64,000 bases of DNA from Chionoecetes opilio (Eukaryota; Arthropoda; Malacostraca; Decapoda; Majidae): the NCBI GenBank assembly GCA_016584305.1, contig JACEEZ010013404.1, positions 69,501-133,500 on the forward strand, written 5' to 3'. A model generated the notes under the pieces. It was not told where the DNA came from. It did not search any database and saw only the letters and a program-made list of their open reading frames with translations. Within the stretch, counting starts at the first letter, position 1; the number at the start of each line of letters is the position of its first letter. Positions 44,571-55,999 of the stretch are shown one piece after another. The translations under genes and the position numbers were made by a program.

Positions 44571-46412
44571 TTACATCATGTTCTTATTCAAAAACAGAAT
44601 CATGTTGATGGTGGTGTCCTTCAGACTGCTACGCCTCTGTGACACGAGTTCTCCTGCTTTTGAAAACAGTCTCTCTGATGGAACTGATGACGCTGGTGTG
44701 CAAAGGAGTTTCTTGGCAAGCTCATTGAGTTTAGGAAAAAATGCTGCATGCTCCTTCCACCATGCTAGTGGGTCCTCATCTCTAGAAATAAGGGCCTCTT
44801 CGAAATACCTCCTGAACTCAATATATAGAGGGCTGGGAGGATGACTGTACAATTTTCTCAGCTTTGGCATCAAAAGTGTTCCAAAATTATTTTCTTGACT
44901 TTTGTACCAGGACTTGGGTTGATGGAAGCACAGCTTTTGATGTACTTGGGCCCTCATCTGATTCTTTGCTGTGCATGAGCTTTAACAAGCGCTCTTCTAT
45001 ACTTTTGTCTGCAAAAGGAATCTTTTTAAAGCGTGGATCCAAAAGGGTGGCAGCTCCAAGGCAGAAAACATTTTCAAGAGCAGGGAATCTCCGTAACACT
45101 TGTCTCTTTAATTCTTTCCCAAGAGGAAATGACGTGAACCTCTGTTGAGCCTCACTGTCATCGCTTGAGTTCGTAAACTCTTGCATACCTCTTACTATGG
45201 GTATAACTTTGGAGAGGGAAGTCATACCTCTTACTATGGGTATAACTTTGGAGAGGGAAGTCATACCTCTTACTATGGGTATAACTTTGGAGAGGGAAGT
45301 AAACTTTTCTACTGACATCTCTTTAGTCAGTTCTTCAAAAGGCTCGAGTGATGCAACAATGTTGTGAATCAGCTCAAGTTCTTCGTTCCTGATGCACATA
45401 TCTTTTTTGCCCAGCAGGCAGAGTGTGGTGGTAACAAGTTCGTTCTGCTGTGCAAAGTGTTCCAACATATAAAATGTTGAGTTCACCTTGTCTCGACATC
45501 CTGAATAACTTTTTTGCTGGCATATTGTTTTGTTCCTGAAGCTGGCTCAGCTTATCAGAAGCTTTCACGCTGTGATGGAAAAATGTGACTATGTTTTACC
45601 TTTTCTTTTACTTTCTGGACCTCCTCTGTATTCTTTAGAGAATCTTGCACAACCAAATTAGGAGTGTGTGCAAATCATGGAACATGGAGCAGTTTCATTA
45701 TATTCACTGCTGAAATATACCTTATCTAACATATTCCACTTATTGCAGATGCGTGTCAGCTCTTCTGCAATATTTTCTTTTGTGTGACTGAGTCATTCTT
45801 GTTGTTTCCAAGACCACAGACTTTAGAATCCATTCTGGGGAAATAAAGTGAGCTGTTACTGTAATGAACCCCATGGTTTGTCTTGAAGTCCATAAATCTG
45901 TGGTTAGAGAGATATGCTTAGGTTTGTCTAAGTCCTTGGACACTTTCTCTACTTCCTGGTTGTAAAGGAGCGCAAGGTGTGTTCTAGTTAACTCCCTTCG
46001 ACTAGGTAGTTCATAGCGTGGATTCAGGCCATTGACTAACTGTCTGAATCCATCATCTTCTACAACGGACAATGGTCGCAGATCTTTGACTATCATTCTC
46101 ATAACAAGATAGTCTAGCTCCTTCTTTTTCGTAGAGTCATTGTTATAGACTTGCGTCTTGTTGATAGTTTCAAACAAGGTGGGTTGAACTGTTAAAGAGA
46201 CTGTTAGAGGTAATTTGGCAGCCACATCTTGTTCAGAGTCTTCTCTTAGCTCCGCATACTCCAAGGGGTGCTTGGTACGTAGGTGTTTCATCATGGAAGA
46301 CGTGCTGCCGCTGTATCTAAGGAAGTCTTTACACCAAGCAGACGACTTTGTTAGGCTCAACATGGTCCATGTAGGTCCACACTGGAGCCTTTTTGCTTCT
46401 TTTGGATGCCAT
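44571..46412 (-). pseudogene. hAT transposase, BED finger type (ZBED-like)
   Basis: Reading from 46,412 (ATG, 'MASKRSKKAPVWTYMDHVEP') on the minus strand, an N-terminal BED finger is visible: 'VWTYM', then Cys residues, then 'YSGSTSSMMKHLRTKH'. One base is missing within the finger near 46,360. The catalytic region has 'HISLTTDLWTSRQTMGFITV' (about 45,900). The middle reads on to 'LLDPRFKKIPFADKSIEERL' (about 45,030). The C-terminal dimerisation block is 'SSVPSERLFSKAGELVSQRR' (about 44,665). Frame changes near 45,770-45,480 and 44,950 break it. A 39-bp unit is repeated three times in tandem at about 45,186-45,300, giving an in-frame 13-residue triplication. Clear TIRs and target duplications were not found. 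Confidence 0.82.
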
Positions 46413-46716
46413 AGTGCATTAGGCCACGGGATTAATACTACTAATAGTATTGCACAAAAAAAACCAGTGGCTGTCAGACAACGAAAAAGGGAGGGAAAAA
46501 AAAAGTGTGGATGAAAATAATCTGTGACGCAGGCGTAATTTATAAAGTGATGTTGCTTTCCCTAAGGCCTAGAAAGTAATGTCAACCCGCCTGCGCCCAT
46601 AAGCTAATCTCCCCCCTGTTCACGTGTTCACTGACGTCACAGGAAATCGCCCTCGATCGAGGTGTGGAGGACAGTTTGCCCGATCTCTGTCCCGTGACAG
46701 AGAGACACCACACACA

Positions 46717-47425
46717 GGGATGTCAACAAGAAAAGAAAAAAAAATCTGAAATAAAATAATAGGGCGACCAACTCATCCGAGCGCAGCGAGGCTGACCGAC
46801 CGTAGCGAGGGAACCTCCCAGCTGGGGGTTCGGGGGGCACTGTAAGCCCCCCGAGATTTTTTGTAAATTTCATGCTCTGAGAGAGCTTCTGAGAGGTCCT
46901 TGGTTATATCTATAATAATTTCTGGTCTCAATTTTGTCTGTTTTTGTATCCACAATTTGTGTATATGTATATATCTCTGGCCATACTATATTGAGTATAT
47001 ACCCTCTGGCCAATCTGGCTTGCCTCCTGCTGTGGCATCCCTGCAGTGAACTCTCCAGGCCTGGAGCCTGCAAACTTGACACAGTGAGGGCAGTGTGCCA
47101 ATCGATACCAGATCCCTGGATCACCAGAGCTATCTCACCTGGCTGTGGCTGCTGTAATCCACCCCCAACATGCTGCCTCCTGAGCAAACTTGTAGCAGTG
47201 GAGTCAGGGAGATATCGGCAGCCTAGTGTTAACTTCCCGCTAGGCAGCCAAAAAATGTTTTATGGTCTGTGCTGGATCAGTGGCCAGGGTCAGGTTCGGC
47301 TGTGGGCTAGGCAACTATGTACACCCCCCCCAAATTTTTTTTTACCCGAATCTACACGATTCACAGAAATGACCCAGCTGGCAATAAAATACTCGGAAAT
47401 CCGCGAATCCGCGGAAAATTGACAT
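46717..47425. mobile_element. hAT-like non-autonomous element
   Basis: The left end CAGGGATGTCAACAAG and the inverted right end CAGGGATGTCAATTTTC share 12 bp. CAGGG-type ends are typical of hAT. The interior has a C/G-run 'GGGGGTTCGGGGGGC' and no gene. Flanking CACACA on both sides blurs any 8-bp target duplication. Confidence 0.6.
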
Positions 47426-48745
47426 CCCTGCACACAAAAGACAGAAAGTAGGGATACACCCTCTTAGGTGTATCTATTTTCTCAAATTGATAATCTGGTT
47501 GAATACTAGACTCAGAGTAAAAGATTTTGAGATCCTGTAACTGGAGAGGATGTAGGCAGTATAATTGCGGCCATCCCCTCATTTCTGCTGGATGGGTGAG
47601 GTTAAGCTAGGCCTTGGGTGAGGTGTGCCGGTCATTAGTGAGGGGGAGTGTGTGTGTGTGACTGTGTGTGCCTGGGGGGAGATGCTCGAAAGAGTTACGG
47701 GAACGTAAGTATTACCCTACGAGGCTTTTACCTCGTAGCGCCTCTACGGGTGATGCTCAAACCGTTTTCTCCCTTGCCACGCGACCGCGAGACTAAGGGT
47801 ACCCGGTCGGCACCACCCTTAACTCCCTACGGGAGTGAGATTTGAAGCGACTAGACATCAACAAACAACAAAATACAAGTTGTATCACTATATTTTCGTT
47901 ATACTGTTCTTTGTTTACCAATCCTGCCTTGAACTTTAAATAAATGTTTCTTTTTACTCCAATGTTGTGTTTTAAATTGGTGGTCATTCAGTTTCTTAAT
48001 ATCCGATATTATCAGCAAATCGGGTAAGAGTAAGGTGTGTGAAGTTGTTGATTTTGGATCAAGTCACACATTACAGTCTATAATTCCAGCTGTTCTGCTG
48101 TAAACAATGTTCGAATGCATATAAAGCAATATATATAGCTGTGACGATTATATTATCCTTAATTAAACGCCGCAACCTCCCTTATTTGATTCAAAGTTTT
48201 ATAAGATATTTAAATAAGAAAGTTAGTGATTTTGTCGAAAGTACAGTGTTGTTATTCTTTAATTGAAGCAGAAAGCATCGCCACGTCAGACGAACGCTGA
48301 CGTACTTCACTTGCTCAGCAAGAAACCTCTTGCCGGTCGGGCAAGCATCTCCTCAGGATGATTGAACAGCAAGCGAAATTTGAGCAAGTGAAAATTTTTC
48401 TCTTGCAAGAGAAATCTCTTGCTCCCCCGCAGAAAACGTCTAAGTCACGTGGAGGAATGTCTCTCTCAAGGCCGTATATAGAGGTTTGCCGAGGCGTGGG
48501 AGCAGAGTTGATTTCGTGACGTCAGAGTGAGTCCTCCCTCCCTCTCTCGTACCCCCTACTCTCTCGCTCTCCCGTGCTCCTTCAAATATTTTTCTGCCTT
48601 GTATACTTTCTAACTTCTTTTTCCTTTTAGCCCACAGGTATTGAGAAAGAGAAAAAAAATCTCAGGAGAAAGACTCTTCTCTTGAAGAGAGAGCGAGAGG
48701 CGTCTCTCTCTCCTCTCTCTAGTGGCGGTGGGCCACCGTCTCATC
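47426..48745. other. No recognisable gene
   Basis: A (GT)-rich tract lies near 47,648-47,670 and CT-rich words near 48,530-48,720. Open frames are short and unmotivated. Confidence 0.5.
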
Positions 48746-48749
48746 CGTG

Positions 48750-48920
48750 CCTTCACACTGTGCTGTCTACGGATGTAAATCTGTCCCCAATACAGGAGGC
48801 AAAGTGGCTCTACATGTTTTCCCAAAGAACGAACAGTTAACACTCAAATGCATTGATCTATGTAAGACACTGGATAATCCAGCAACTTACCAGCCTTCAC
48901 TTTGAACCAGATGTCACCAG
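48750..48920 (+). pseudogene. THAP zinc-finger exon fragment
   Basis: The plus strand reads 'HCAVYGCKSVPNTGGKVALH', then 'FPKNEQLTLKC', then, one frame away, 'LHFEPD'. This is the C-x3-C ... C-x2-H-F layout of THAP domains, found in P-element-type transposases and some cellular proteins. The single-base frame change near 48,900 and the lack of flanking exons suggest a fragment. It directly abuts the foldback at 48,925. Confidence 0.55.
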
Positions 48921-48924
48921 AAAA

Positions 48925-49746
48925 GGAAACTGAAATATGAATTACTTAAGATGCCACCTTTAAAAAGCTTGATATGTTTAAAGGCGCGGTCACACGAGCA
49001 ACTTTTCTGGCAATATTACAGCTGGCAACACAAACGCGGCCCAAACTCGGATATAATTGCGCTGTTTTATGAAGACCAACATGTTGGTGTTCCGACAATA
49101 TTCTTGTCAGAGTATTCTCATAGAATTCCCACCACCAACGCCTATTATTTGACATTCATTTTTAATGCACGCTCTAATTCAATATACAGAAGCTGAAATA
49201 AATAGCTACATAGTGGCAAGAACCGATTACAAGACGAATTGTGAAGCCCTGTACATTCTTGTACGTTTTTTTAAGCGTTTTGAAGGATACAAAACACCTA
49301 GAAAAATTTACATGAGTTAGGGATAGTTTCCATTTTCTTTGTTAACGGTCTATTAATAACTAAAATTTTTAGGGATACCAACTTATTATTGATCACTTTG
49401 ATGTTTGAAGGTTGGATGTTATATGTCTGACGCGCTTCCATACACAAGCATCCATTTCAATCATTCACCACCCTATTTGTGAACCAGTTTCTCCCTATTT
49501 ATCCCTATTTTTCCAAAGACGCTTCTTCAGATACATCTTGAGAAGCCAAAATTGCCATTAAAACTCTTGCTACCTCTGTGAAAGTCCGTGAGACCAAAAC
49601 ACGGCAAGGTATTGCCTTTGCTGAATATTGCCGCCTGAATATTGACGGAAAAGTTGCTCGTGTGACCGCGGCTTTTAGAACTAAAAAGAAAAGGAAACGT
49701 TAGAAAGTACACAAATGGCAGAAATTAAAGCATGCGTTATATGCGA

Positions 49747-49813
<67 letters not shown>

Positions 49814-49926
49814 AACGCATGCTTTAATTTCTGCCGTGTACTTTCTAAAGTTTCCTTTTCTTTGTAGTTCTTAAAGATATCAAGCTTTAGAAAGGTGGCA
49901 TTTTAAGTAATTTATATTTCAGGTTC
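48925..49926. mobile_element. Foldback element interrupted by a MITE
   Basis: Outer arms (48,925-48,980 and 49,872-49,926) and inner arms (49,678-49,745 and 49,811-49,872) are inverted copies. Shared words include 'AAGATGCCACCTTTAAAAAG' against the related right-arm sequence, 'AGAAAAGGAAAC', 'TTAGAAAGTACAC' and 'GCAGAAATTAAAGCATGCGT'. The centre is (TC)n at 49,749-49,809. Removing the MITE gives a palindrome of about 305 bp. Confidence 0.88.
48981..49674. mobile_element. PIF/Harbinger-type MITE with TTA duplication
   Basis: TIRs AAGGCGCGGTCACACGAGCA and AAGCCGCGGTCACACGAGCA continue into ACTTTTC. TTA flanks both sides (48,978-48,980 and 49,675-49,677). The element is 694 bp and non-coding. 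Its TIR resembles the one upstream of the Harbinger transposase at 15,392, a possible source of transposase. Confidence 0.9.
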
Positions 49927-49929
49927 TTT

Positions 49930-51790
49930 TTCTATGAGCCGTAAGGACCCTGTTCACCGATTATGCGCGACGTGCGTACAATCCGGATGTTCCGGCATTT
50001 CAGTAGCGGCGACAGTCGCGCTACAAATCCGGAGACTGTTCACACGAGGCGATTTTAGTAGCGGCGACAGTCGCGCGACTCTCTCTCTCTATCTCTTTGT
50101 CTTTCTACTCATTTATTACTGAATTATTTTCACTAGTAACTAACACATTTATCTTTTAATAACAATAATAATAAAAATAAAAAACCAGTCATATATTTTT
50201 CCTTATTACCGATCATTACTTTTACTTCTTTCTTTGATGTTCCTTTATAGTTCACACACTGCCTTATAGGGTCATGCAGGGTTATTTATTTACTAGACTT
50301 AGTCCTCCGTTTTCCCCCCTACCCAGGTACTCGTCCATTGGCTGGCATGCCGCCAGCCAGATATTCGGACGCAACCTGAAGCGCAAGCGACTGTGCACGT
50401 CAGCCCCATACCTTGATACTACTGAAGCCCTGGAAGGGCAGTTTTGTAGTTCACGAATTGGGAGCGACTCCTGACGTGACGCCTGTGACAGATTCTGAAT
50501 GCATGCCAACCGCCACACGATATGAATCCCTTGTTTTTGAAAGGCTAAATATGTTATTCAACGAAATTGAAAACATTCCAATTTCATTTACTCGCCAATC
50601 ATTCTTAATATATCCCAAATCGCCACTTTTGGAATTAGGTTATCCAAGCTGTTGTTTTATGAATAAATTGTAAAACATTTAAAATATTTTATATACATTC
50701 GAGTTGTATGTTTTACGCCAAATATCCTAAACAAAATTGAATCGTCCCCTTAGTGGGATAAGAGATGTAATAGGCTGGCTAATTGGAAGTATAGGTTTAT
50801 AACATTATAACGAATGTCTCACACCTTTAGGTTCGTTATTTTTATGCTTTTAAGCACGCAAACTAAAATAGACGCTAACCATTATGCTAGTAATGGAGAA
50901 TTAAGATCAGACAATTCTGGAGTAGGTTGTTAATAACAGAAATAACGTAGTTCTCGCCTTTGATTAGGTTCCAATTCGTTCTTTGTTTCTTATTCTACTT
51001 ATCCTTTAACGCTTATTAGTAAACCTTTTCTCTTAGTATCAGAAGTTGGGCTATATTCTAGCTAATGCCTGTCCAATCCGGCACATGGGGAAATTGTACC
51101 TCGTGTCTCTCACTGATTATCGTCGACTAAGAACTGCCCCGACGCTTAGGATATTTGTACGGTTGTCCTCACAAGCGACCCAACTGCTATATTTACCTTC
51201 GCTTATTATAATGTAATGTAAGCACAAGTTTTACTAGTGAGCGATCGCTCGCTATGTTGAGTTGCGAGCCATGTACGAACATATAGCTTCAACGCTTATT
51301 AGTTTTCGCCACTTTTGAATATTGAATAAACAAGACAATTTGCCTGAGAACATTGCGATACATTCAAGTGCCATACAGCGCCACAATAATCCAATACGAA
51401 TGCCGCTAATTACTAGCGCATACTTTGCCAATTGCATTACCTCACAAGTGCCCACTATTACGTTCCTTTCCGCCGGTACCTGATCTCAGATTTTACCTTT
51501 AGTGTATGTACACCGGTGCAAAATACAGGTTGTCAATGTCGGCTCTGGTTGTTGACTGAACGTTATGCTTGGTTGTTAAATACAGGATAACTCACTGGTC
51601 AATGCGGGTAACAATTGATTCGGAAGTCTACTGCCTCACTTGATCTCAAATCCTCCACGTACTAGGCTGATCATCGTTCACCAACGTTTATGAAGTCATA
51701 GAATTCCTTAGCTTGACTTCTTTTATGGCCAGATTCTAGACACAAAAAGATAACTAGCGACGTAGTTGGTAGCCTTGACTAAATTACTAA
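49930..51790. other. No recognisable gene
   Basis: GC-rich words 'AGTAGCGGCGACAGTCGCG' occur twice at about 50,000-50,085 as a degenerate repeat, possibly a MITE end. From 50,150 onward the sequence is AT-rich and featureless. Confidence 0.45.
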
Positions 51791-51829
51791 TAATTCCCAT
51801 GTAAGCACACAGAGTTATCTACCTAGAGA

Positions 51830-52200
51830 CGAGTCCCGCCTCCGCTGTATTGTGATGAGTGACGCCCGCAGCCTAGTGCGGCGACCATCTGGCTTCACAC
51901 ACTTTATTTCCAACCGGTTTTCTGACACCACCATTTAATATTGAAAAACACTAGGGCGACCATCGTCTGCCTGAGAAAATTCTGCATCACATGAGCATAA
52001 ATCTGCAACAATAATATCAAATATACGAAAATGACGGCTAAATAAAGTAGCGCATAAACATTTTCTCATATTTTTTCCTTCAACTCCTTAGTGCTCAGCT
52101 ATTTTTCATCGTAACACTTTTCTCAGCACGGTTCCTGAATCTGCACGCTTTCCTTATTATGTTGTTATATGATACGTCCCGATGTGAAAATATCTAGAGG
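51830..52200 (-). repeat. Dispersed repeat family A, copy 3 (array)
   Basis: Reversed copy; equivalents in later units lie at 57,540-57,915 and 62,630-63,010. Confidence 0.85.
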
Positions 52201-52534
52201 GTCAAAATTGCCTGGGCCATTGCCTTGCCATAAACTGTGCCGTGAAGGAGATAATTGTCCTTGGCATTTGTTTACCCATACCCGCTATACTCATACTGGT
52301 TCAGTAGCGAGTATAACAAAATCATGCACACGTCTTCGGGGAAGATCCACTTCTTTACAATGGTTTAAATCTCAAATGCTCCCTTCCGAACTGTACTTTG
52401 AGGGCTTTGATCTAACATTCTGTTTCACCAACGTTTATAGAAAGTTCATCAGCAATTTCCTTCCAAGCATTCACCTTCAGTTTCTTTTTATAGTCTAGAT
52501 TCTAGAACACAAAAAAACAAGGAAGCTAAGCTAG

Positions 52535-52765
52535 GTCCTGAGACCTACACGTGGTAGCTCCTCTGACTGAACACTACCTACACCCACCTTTCATCCCCAT
52601 CCATGAAATTGTCCAGCCTCCTCCTAATGACCGGGTCCATTCCAATCATTTATCACCCTATTGGTGAACCAGTTTCTTCCTATTTCTTTTTAAAATCTCC
52701 GTTTTACAAGTTTGAATCCGTTACTTTTGTTATACCCTGTTTACTAGCCGTAAGAACTTTTCCTA
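52535..52765 (-). mobile_element. LINE 3'-end fragment, split by the transposon
   Basis: Same CR1/L2-like 3' end as elsewhere. Equivalents at 58,265-60,215 and 63,365-63,785 are split by an RTE and a SINE respectively. Confidence 0.8.
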
Positions 52766-55102
52766 TAGTACAGGAGCATTAGCTAAAAGGTGGAAATAAA
52801 TAGTAGAAAGCTGATTTTTTCAGGAGCTCCAAAATATTGTATATATCGCCCTTATGCAAAGTTCTGCAAATTCAACCTCGTGGCATTTTCATAATTCAAA
52901 ATGGCCGCCATCACAATTAACGATAAAATGAAAAGTACTATGATCATCTATCCGAGTTCGTAGTAATACGATTTGTGTGTGTACATCTATGTTTTAGAGT
53001 GTGCTGAATACAATGGAGCCATAAAAAATATTTTGAGTTGACATAATTAGCATAAATTCAATAAGGTGAAGAAACATATTTATTTTAATTTTTTTAATTT
53101 TAATACCACAACTATGTTATGTACGTTACATTTATAATAGCCAAACTATGTTATATTGTACAAAACACCAATTAGAAACCACAAATAACCCAACCATATG
53201 TTGAAGGAATGACTAATCAGTGGTATCCCCTTCGCCTTGCACATCAAGAACATGCGAATTTTTACAATTGTACCCACTGCAACCAGTGCACATTATGGTA
53301 CACTCCATCCGTGCCTTGTAACAACGACATGACTTTCCACACCCTACCTTGCAGCCGCAAGATACCATTTTCAGTACCTTCTCGGGAGCAAAAGGCCTAT
53401 CGGTATAGATTGGAACAAGTATCCCCTCTCTGTACTCCCACCCCCACTCATTTGGTGGTAGCTCATTTCCCTGCCATTGCTGAACAGCATGGTATGTTCT
53501 ATAGCTATGGAACTTGGCAGCTGCTGAAGTTGGAGGGATTGATTCCAACTTGAAACCAGATGAGGATAAGGACGCTCTACGTGTAGATCGGAAGTACATA
53601 ACATAGCGATGCTTGTCCAGTGAATTTGACCGGACAGCTCCATACAGCTTTAGTAGAAACAACTCTCCTATGCGTGCTATCTCATCCTGACTGTTGTCAG
53701 ACTGAGAGAAAACACTCAAACAGTCCCAATTGTCATCACTATCTAACAGCTGAAGGGCCCTTTTTTTCCCTTGATTGTATATGGAAGACACAGTATCACT
53801 CCAGTGATTGCATGTACAAACATCAGGTGTTGTTTGATATTAGAACAAGCTTCCTGGATTTCACGTATACAGCACACATGCAAAGGGTTCCGTCCACAGA
53901 GCATATGAAGATTCATGTTTGGGGTGGCTTGTGCGACCATCATCACCAGCAAGTCAGTATCAGTTCCCACGACAACGACAGGCGAATTTTGAGTTGGGGC
54001 ACCATCTATGGCAGTTGATGTAATCATGGCACTTGATGCAATCAGCCAGTCAGCATCTGCAACACTCTGTTTGACAATTATACCCACAGCCTCATATTTC
54101 TCCTTTAATTTTTGGATTAATCGGTCCTTATTCCTGCCATTACCCAAGAATGCCTTTTTTGATGTTGTGGTTTTCATTTCCAACTCAAAGACAATGTCAG
54201 GAGAAGTGTTCTGTTTGGCTCTTCGCTGCTGTTCCGCAGTTTTAGTTGAGGAAGCACTGCCATATCCGTCAAACACTACTATACTACCTGGCCCATAGTG
54301 AACAAGAACATGGGATACATACTGGTCACACACCTGGTTGTATGTGGGATCAGCAGGCCATGGCAAGCTTTGAAGATGTCCTCCATCAAGGACGAAACGT
54401 GCATTATCTGGAAGTTCTAGATGGACATTCACTTTCGACTTGAGAACACTAGCAAGGACACTCTTAGTGTTCTTCCTCATGATACCTTTATCGAATAGGG
54501 AGGGTGGCTGTTTGGCAAACTCGTGAAGCAGATATTCCTCCATCTCAGAACTCTCCCGGATCACACATGTGACCCTCATGAACAATACTGTTCTATTCAC
54601 CTCCACCTGAACACCTCGCACAGTGACCTGATTTTTGTCACCATTGATGCTGGTCACACGGTCTTTTCGTTTTAATTTTACGTCAGCATAGGTTTCGCCA
54701 GTCATTACAGAAGCAGCCTTGACACCAATATCAAATGCTTGATCTGCATTTACACACTTGCCAGCAACAACACCGCATGCTACACAGACCAGAGCAGCAT
54801 GGTCTCCATATGAAAATGGAGAGTGTACTAGTAATTACACTTTATGCTAATTATTTTAATCAAAATGAACATGGCATGGGTCCACTATAATAAGTTGCCA
54901 GTTATGCCGATTTTGGTATTTTAACCATTTATCGCAAATTGTTATAGCGGCCATCTTCAATTCTGAAAATGCCACCAGGTTGAATTTGCAGAACTTTGCA
55001 CAGTGGACATGCTTATGGTTTTCTGGAGCTCCCTTCAAAAAATCCGCTTTCTACTATTTTTTTCTAGGTTTTCGTTAAATCTTTACTAATGCTCCTGTAC
55101 TA
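52766..55102 (-). mobile_element. 2.34-kb TIR transposon with PIN/XPG-like nuclease gene
   Basis: The ends are perfect 17-bp inverted repeats TAGTACAGGAGCATTAG that extend as imperfect inverted repeats for about 165-170 bp ('AATAGTAGAAAGC', 'GCAAAGTTCTGCAAATTCAA', 'GATGGCCGC' on the inverted right arm). Sister units at 60,205 and 63,777 show the uninterrupted site 'CTTTTCCTACTCCTAACC'. The flanks are TTTCCTA (52,759-52,765) and CTTACTA (55,103-55,109), a probable 7-bp duplication with two substitutions. The only coding content is the nuclease gene on the minus strand. From memory, some Academ-group elements carry an XPG-like nuclease, but their target duplications are shorter (3-4 bp). Confidence 0.9.
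53213..54820 (-). CDS. PIN/XPG-like nuclease with Cys-rich C-terminus (one frameshift)
   Basis: Two overlapping open segments on the minus strand (about 54,820-53,743 and 53,791-53,213) are joined by a missing base near 53,805, where a 'HAITG' word changes frame and would otherwise read on into 'SIYNQGKKRALQLL'. Numbered from M1 at 54,705, acidic residues sit in PIN/FEN-like positions: D107 in 'FVLDGG', D146 in 'VVFDGYG', D217 and D219 in 'VADADWLI', D249 and D251 in 'VVGTDTDLLV'. The C-terminal ~35 residues form a Cys-rich cluster from 'CGCKVGCGKSCRC' to 'CTGCSGYNCKN', resembling a CXC-type metal-binding module. Open sequence continues upstream of M1 to about 54,820 ('SYGDHAALVCVACGVVAGKC') without an ATG, so the N-terminus is missing. 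Nuclease activity and a role in transposition are inferred. Confidence 0.72.
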
Positions 55103-55139
55103 CTTACTACTCCTAACCTTACTGAACGCAGCAGCCCTG

Positions 55140-55610
55140 GGAAAGCGTTTAGATCCAGGAACCGTGCTATTACTTCAGCTATTTTTCATCGTATCCCAAA
55201 AGTGTTACGATGAAAAATAGCTGAGCACTAAGGAGTTGAAATAAATAAATGGTGAGAAAATGTTTATGCGCTACTTTATTTAGCCGTCATTTTCGTATAT
55301 TTCATATTATTGTTGCAGATTTATGCTCATGTGATGCAGAATTTTCTCAGGCAGACGATGGTGGCTCCAGTGTTTTTCAATATTAAACGGTGGTGTCAGA
55401 AAACTGGTTGGGAATAAAGTGTGTGAAGCCAGATGGTCGCCGCACTAGGCTGCGGGCGTCACTCATCACAATACAGTGGGATGCGGGACTCGCTCTCTAG
55501 CTATATAACTCTGTGGTGCTTACATTCACATTATTATGTAATAAGACGCAGAAGGTTTACATAATAAAAGCAGTGAAGGTGAGAAAAAATGTACAAATAA
55601 TGAAACTAAA
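55140..55610 (+). repeat. Repeat family A, copy 4 (array), with hairpin
   Basis: Includes a perfect 18-bp inverted repeat CAGCTATTTTTCATCGTA with a 12-bp loop at 55,177-55,225. The same hairpin recurs at 60,278 and 63,849. It marks the junction of two oppositely oriented repeat A pieces. Confidence 0.85.
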
Positions 55611-55999
55611 AAGTTTAAATCGACCCAGAGTATCTTGCGGCCGACTACAGACAAATAAATTATTTAAGACTACGAACGACTACAGACTTACTATTTTTTA
55701 TTTATATCAACGATTTAGACAGTGGGATTAGCAGTGATATCACCTGTCTGTCTGGTGATATCACTGCTAATAAGTCTGGTGAGGATACCTACGATAGGTA
55801 GGATTATTAGATCGCAGTCTGATGTAAACGGTTTGCAGGGAGACTTGAGAACATAAGAAAATAAGGAAGCTACAAGAGGTCGTGAGACCTACACGTGGTA
55901 GTTCCTGTTTCTTAACACTACCTACATCCACCTTTCATCCCCTTCCATGAAATAGTTTAGCCTACTTTTAAAACTCCCTATTGACTCCGCACTGACTAT

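Noticed and set aside
46870..47422. Two overlapping ORFs of 105 and 162 codons
   Set aside because: They lie inside the hAT-like non-autonomous element and have no recognisable motif.
50270..50675. Possible MADF-type or second Harbinger protein
   Set aside because: Only weak resemblance of a short C-terminal stretch; not enough residues to support it.
52169..52498. A ~109-codon ORF repeated in each array unit (also 57,901 and 62,995)
   Set aside because: It is part of non-coding repeat A and flanking sequence. The reading has no domain, and unit differences do not look like coding constraint.
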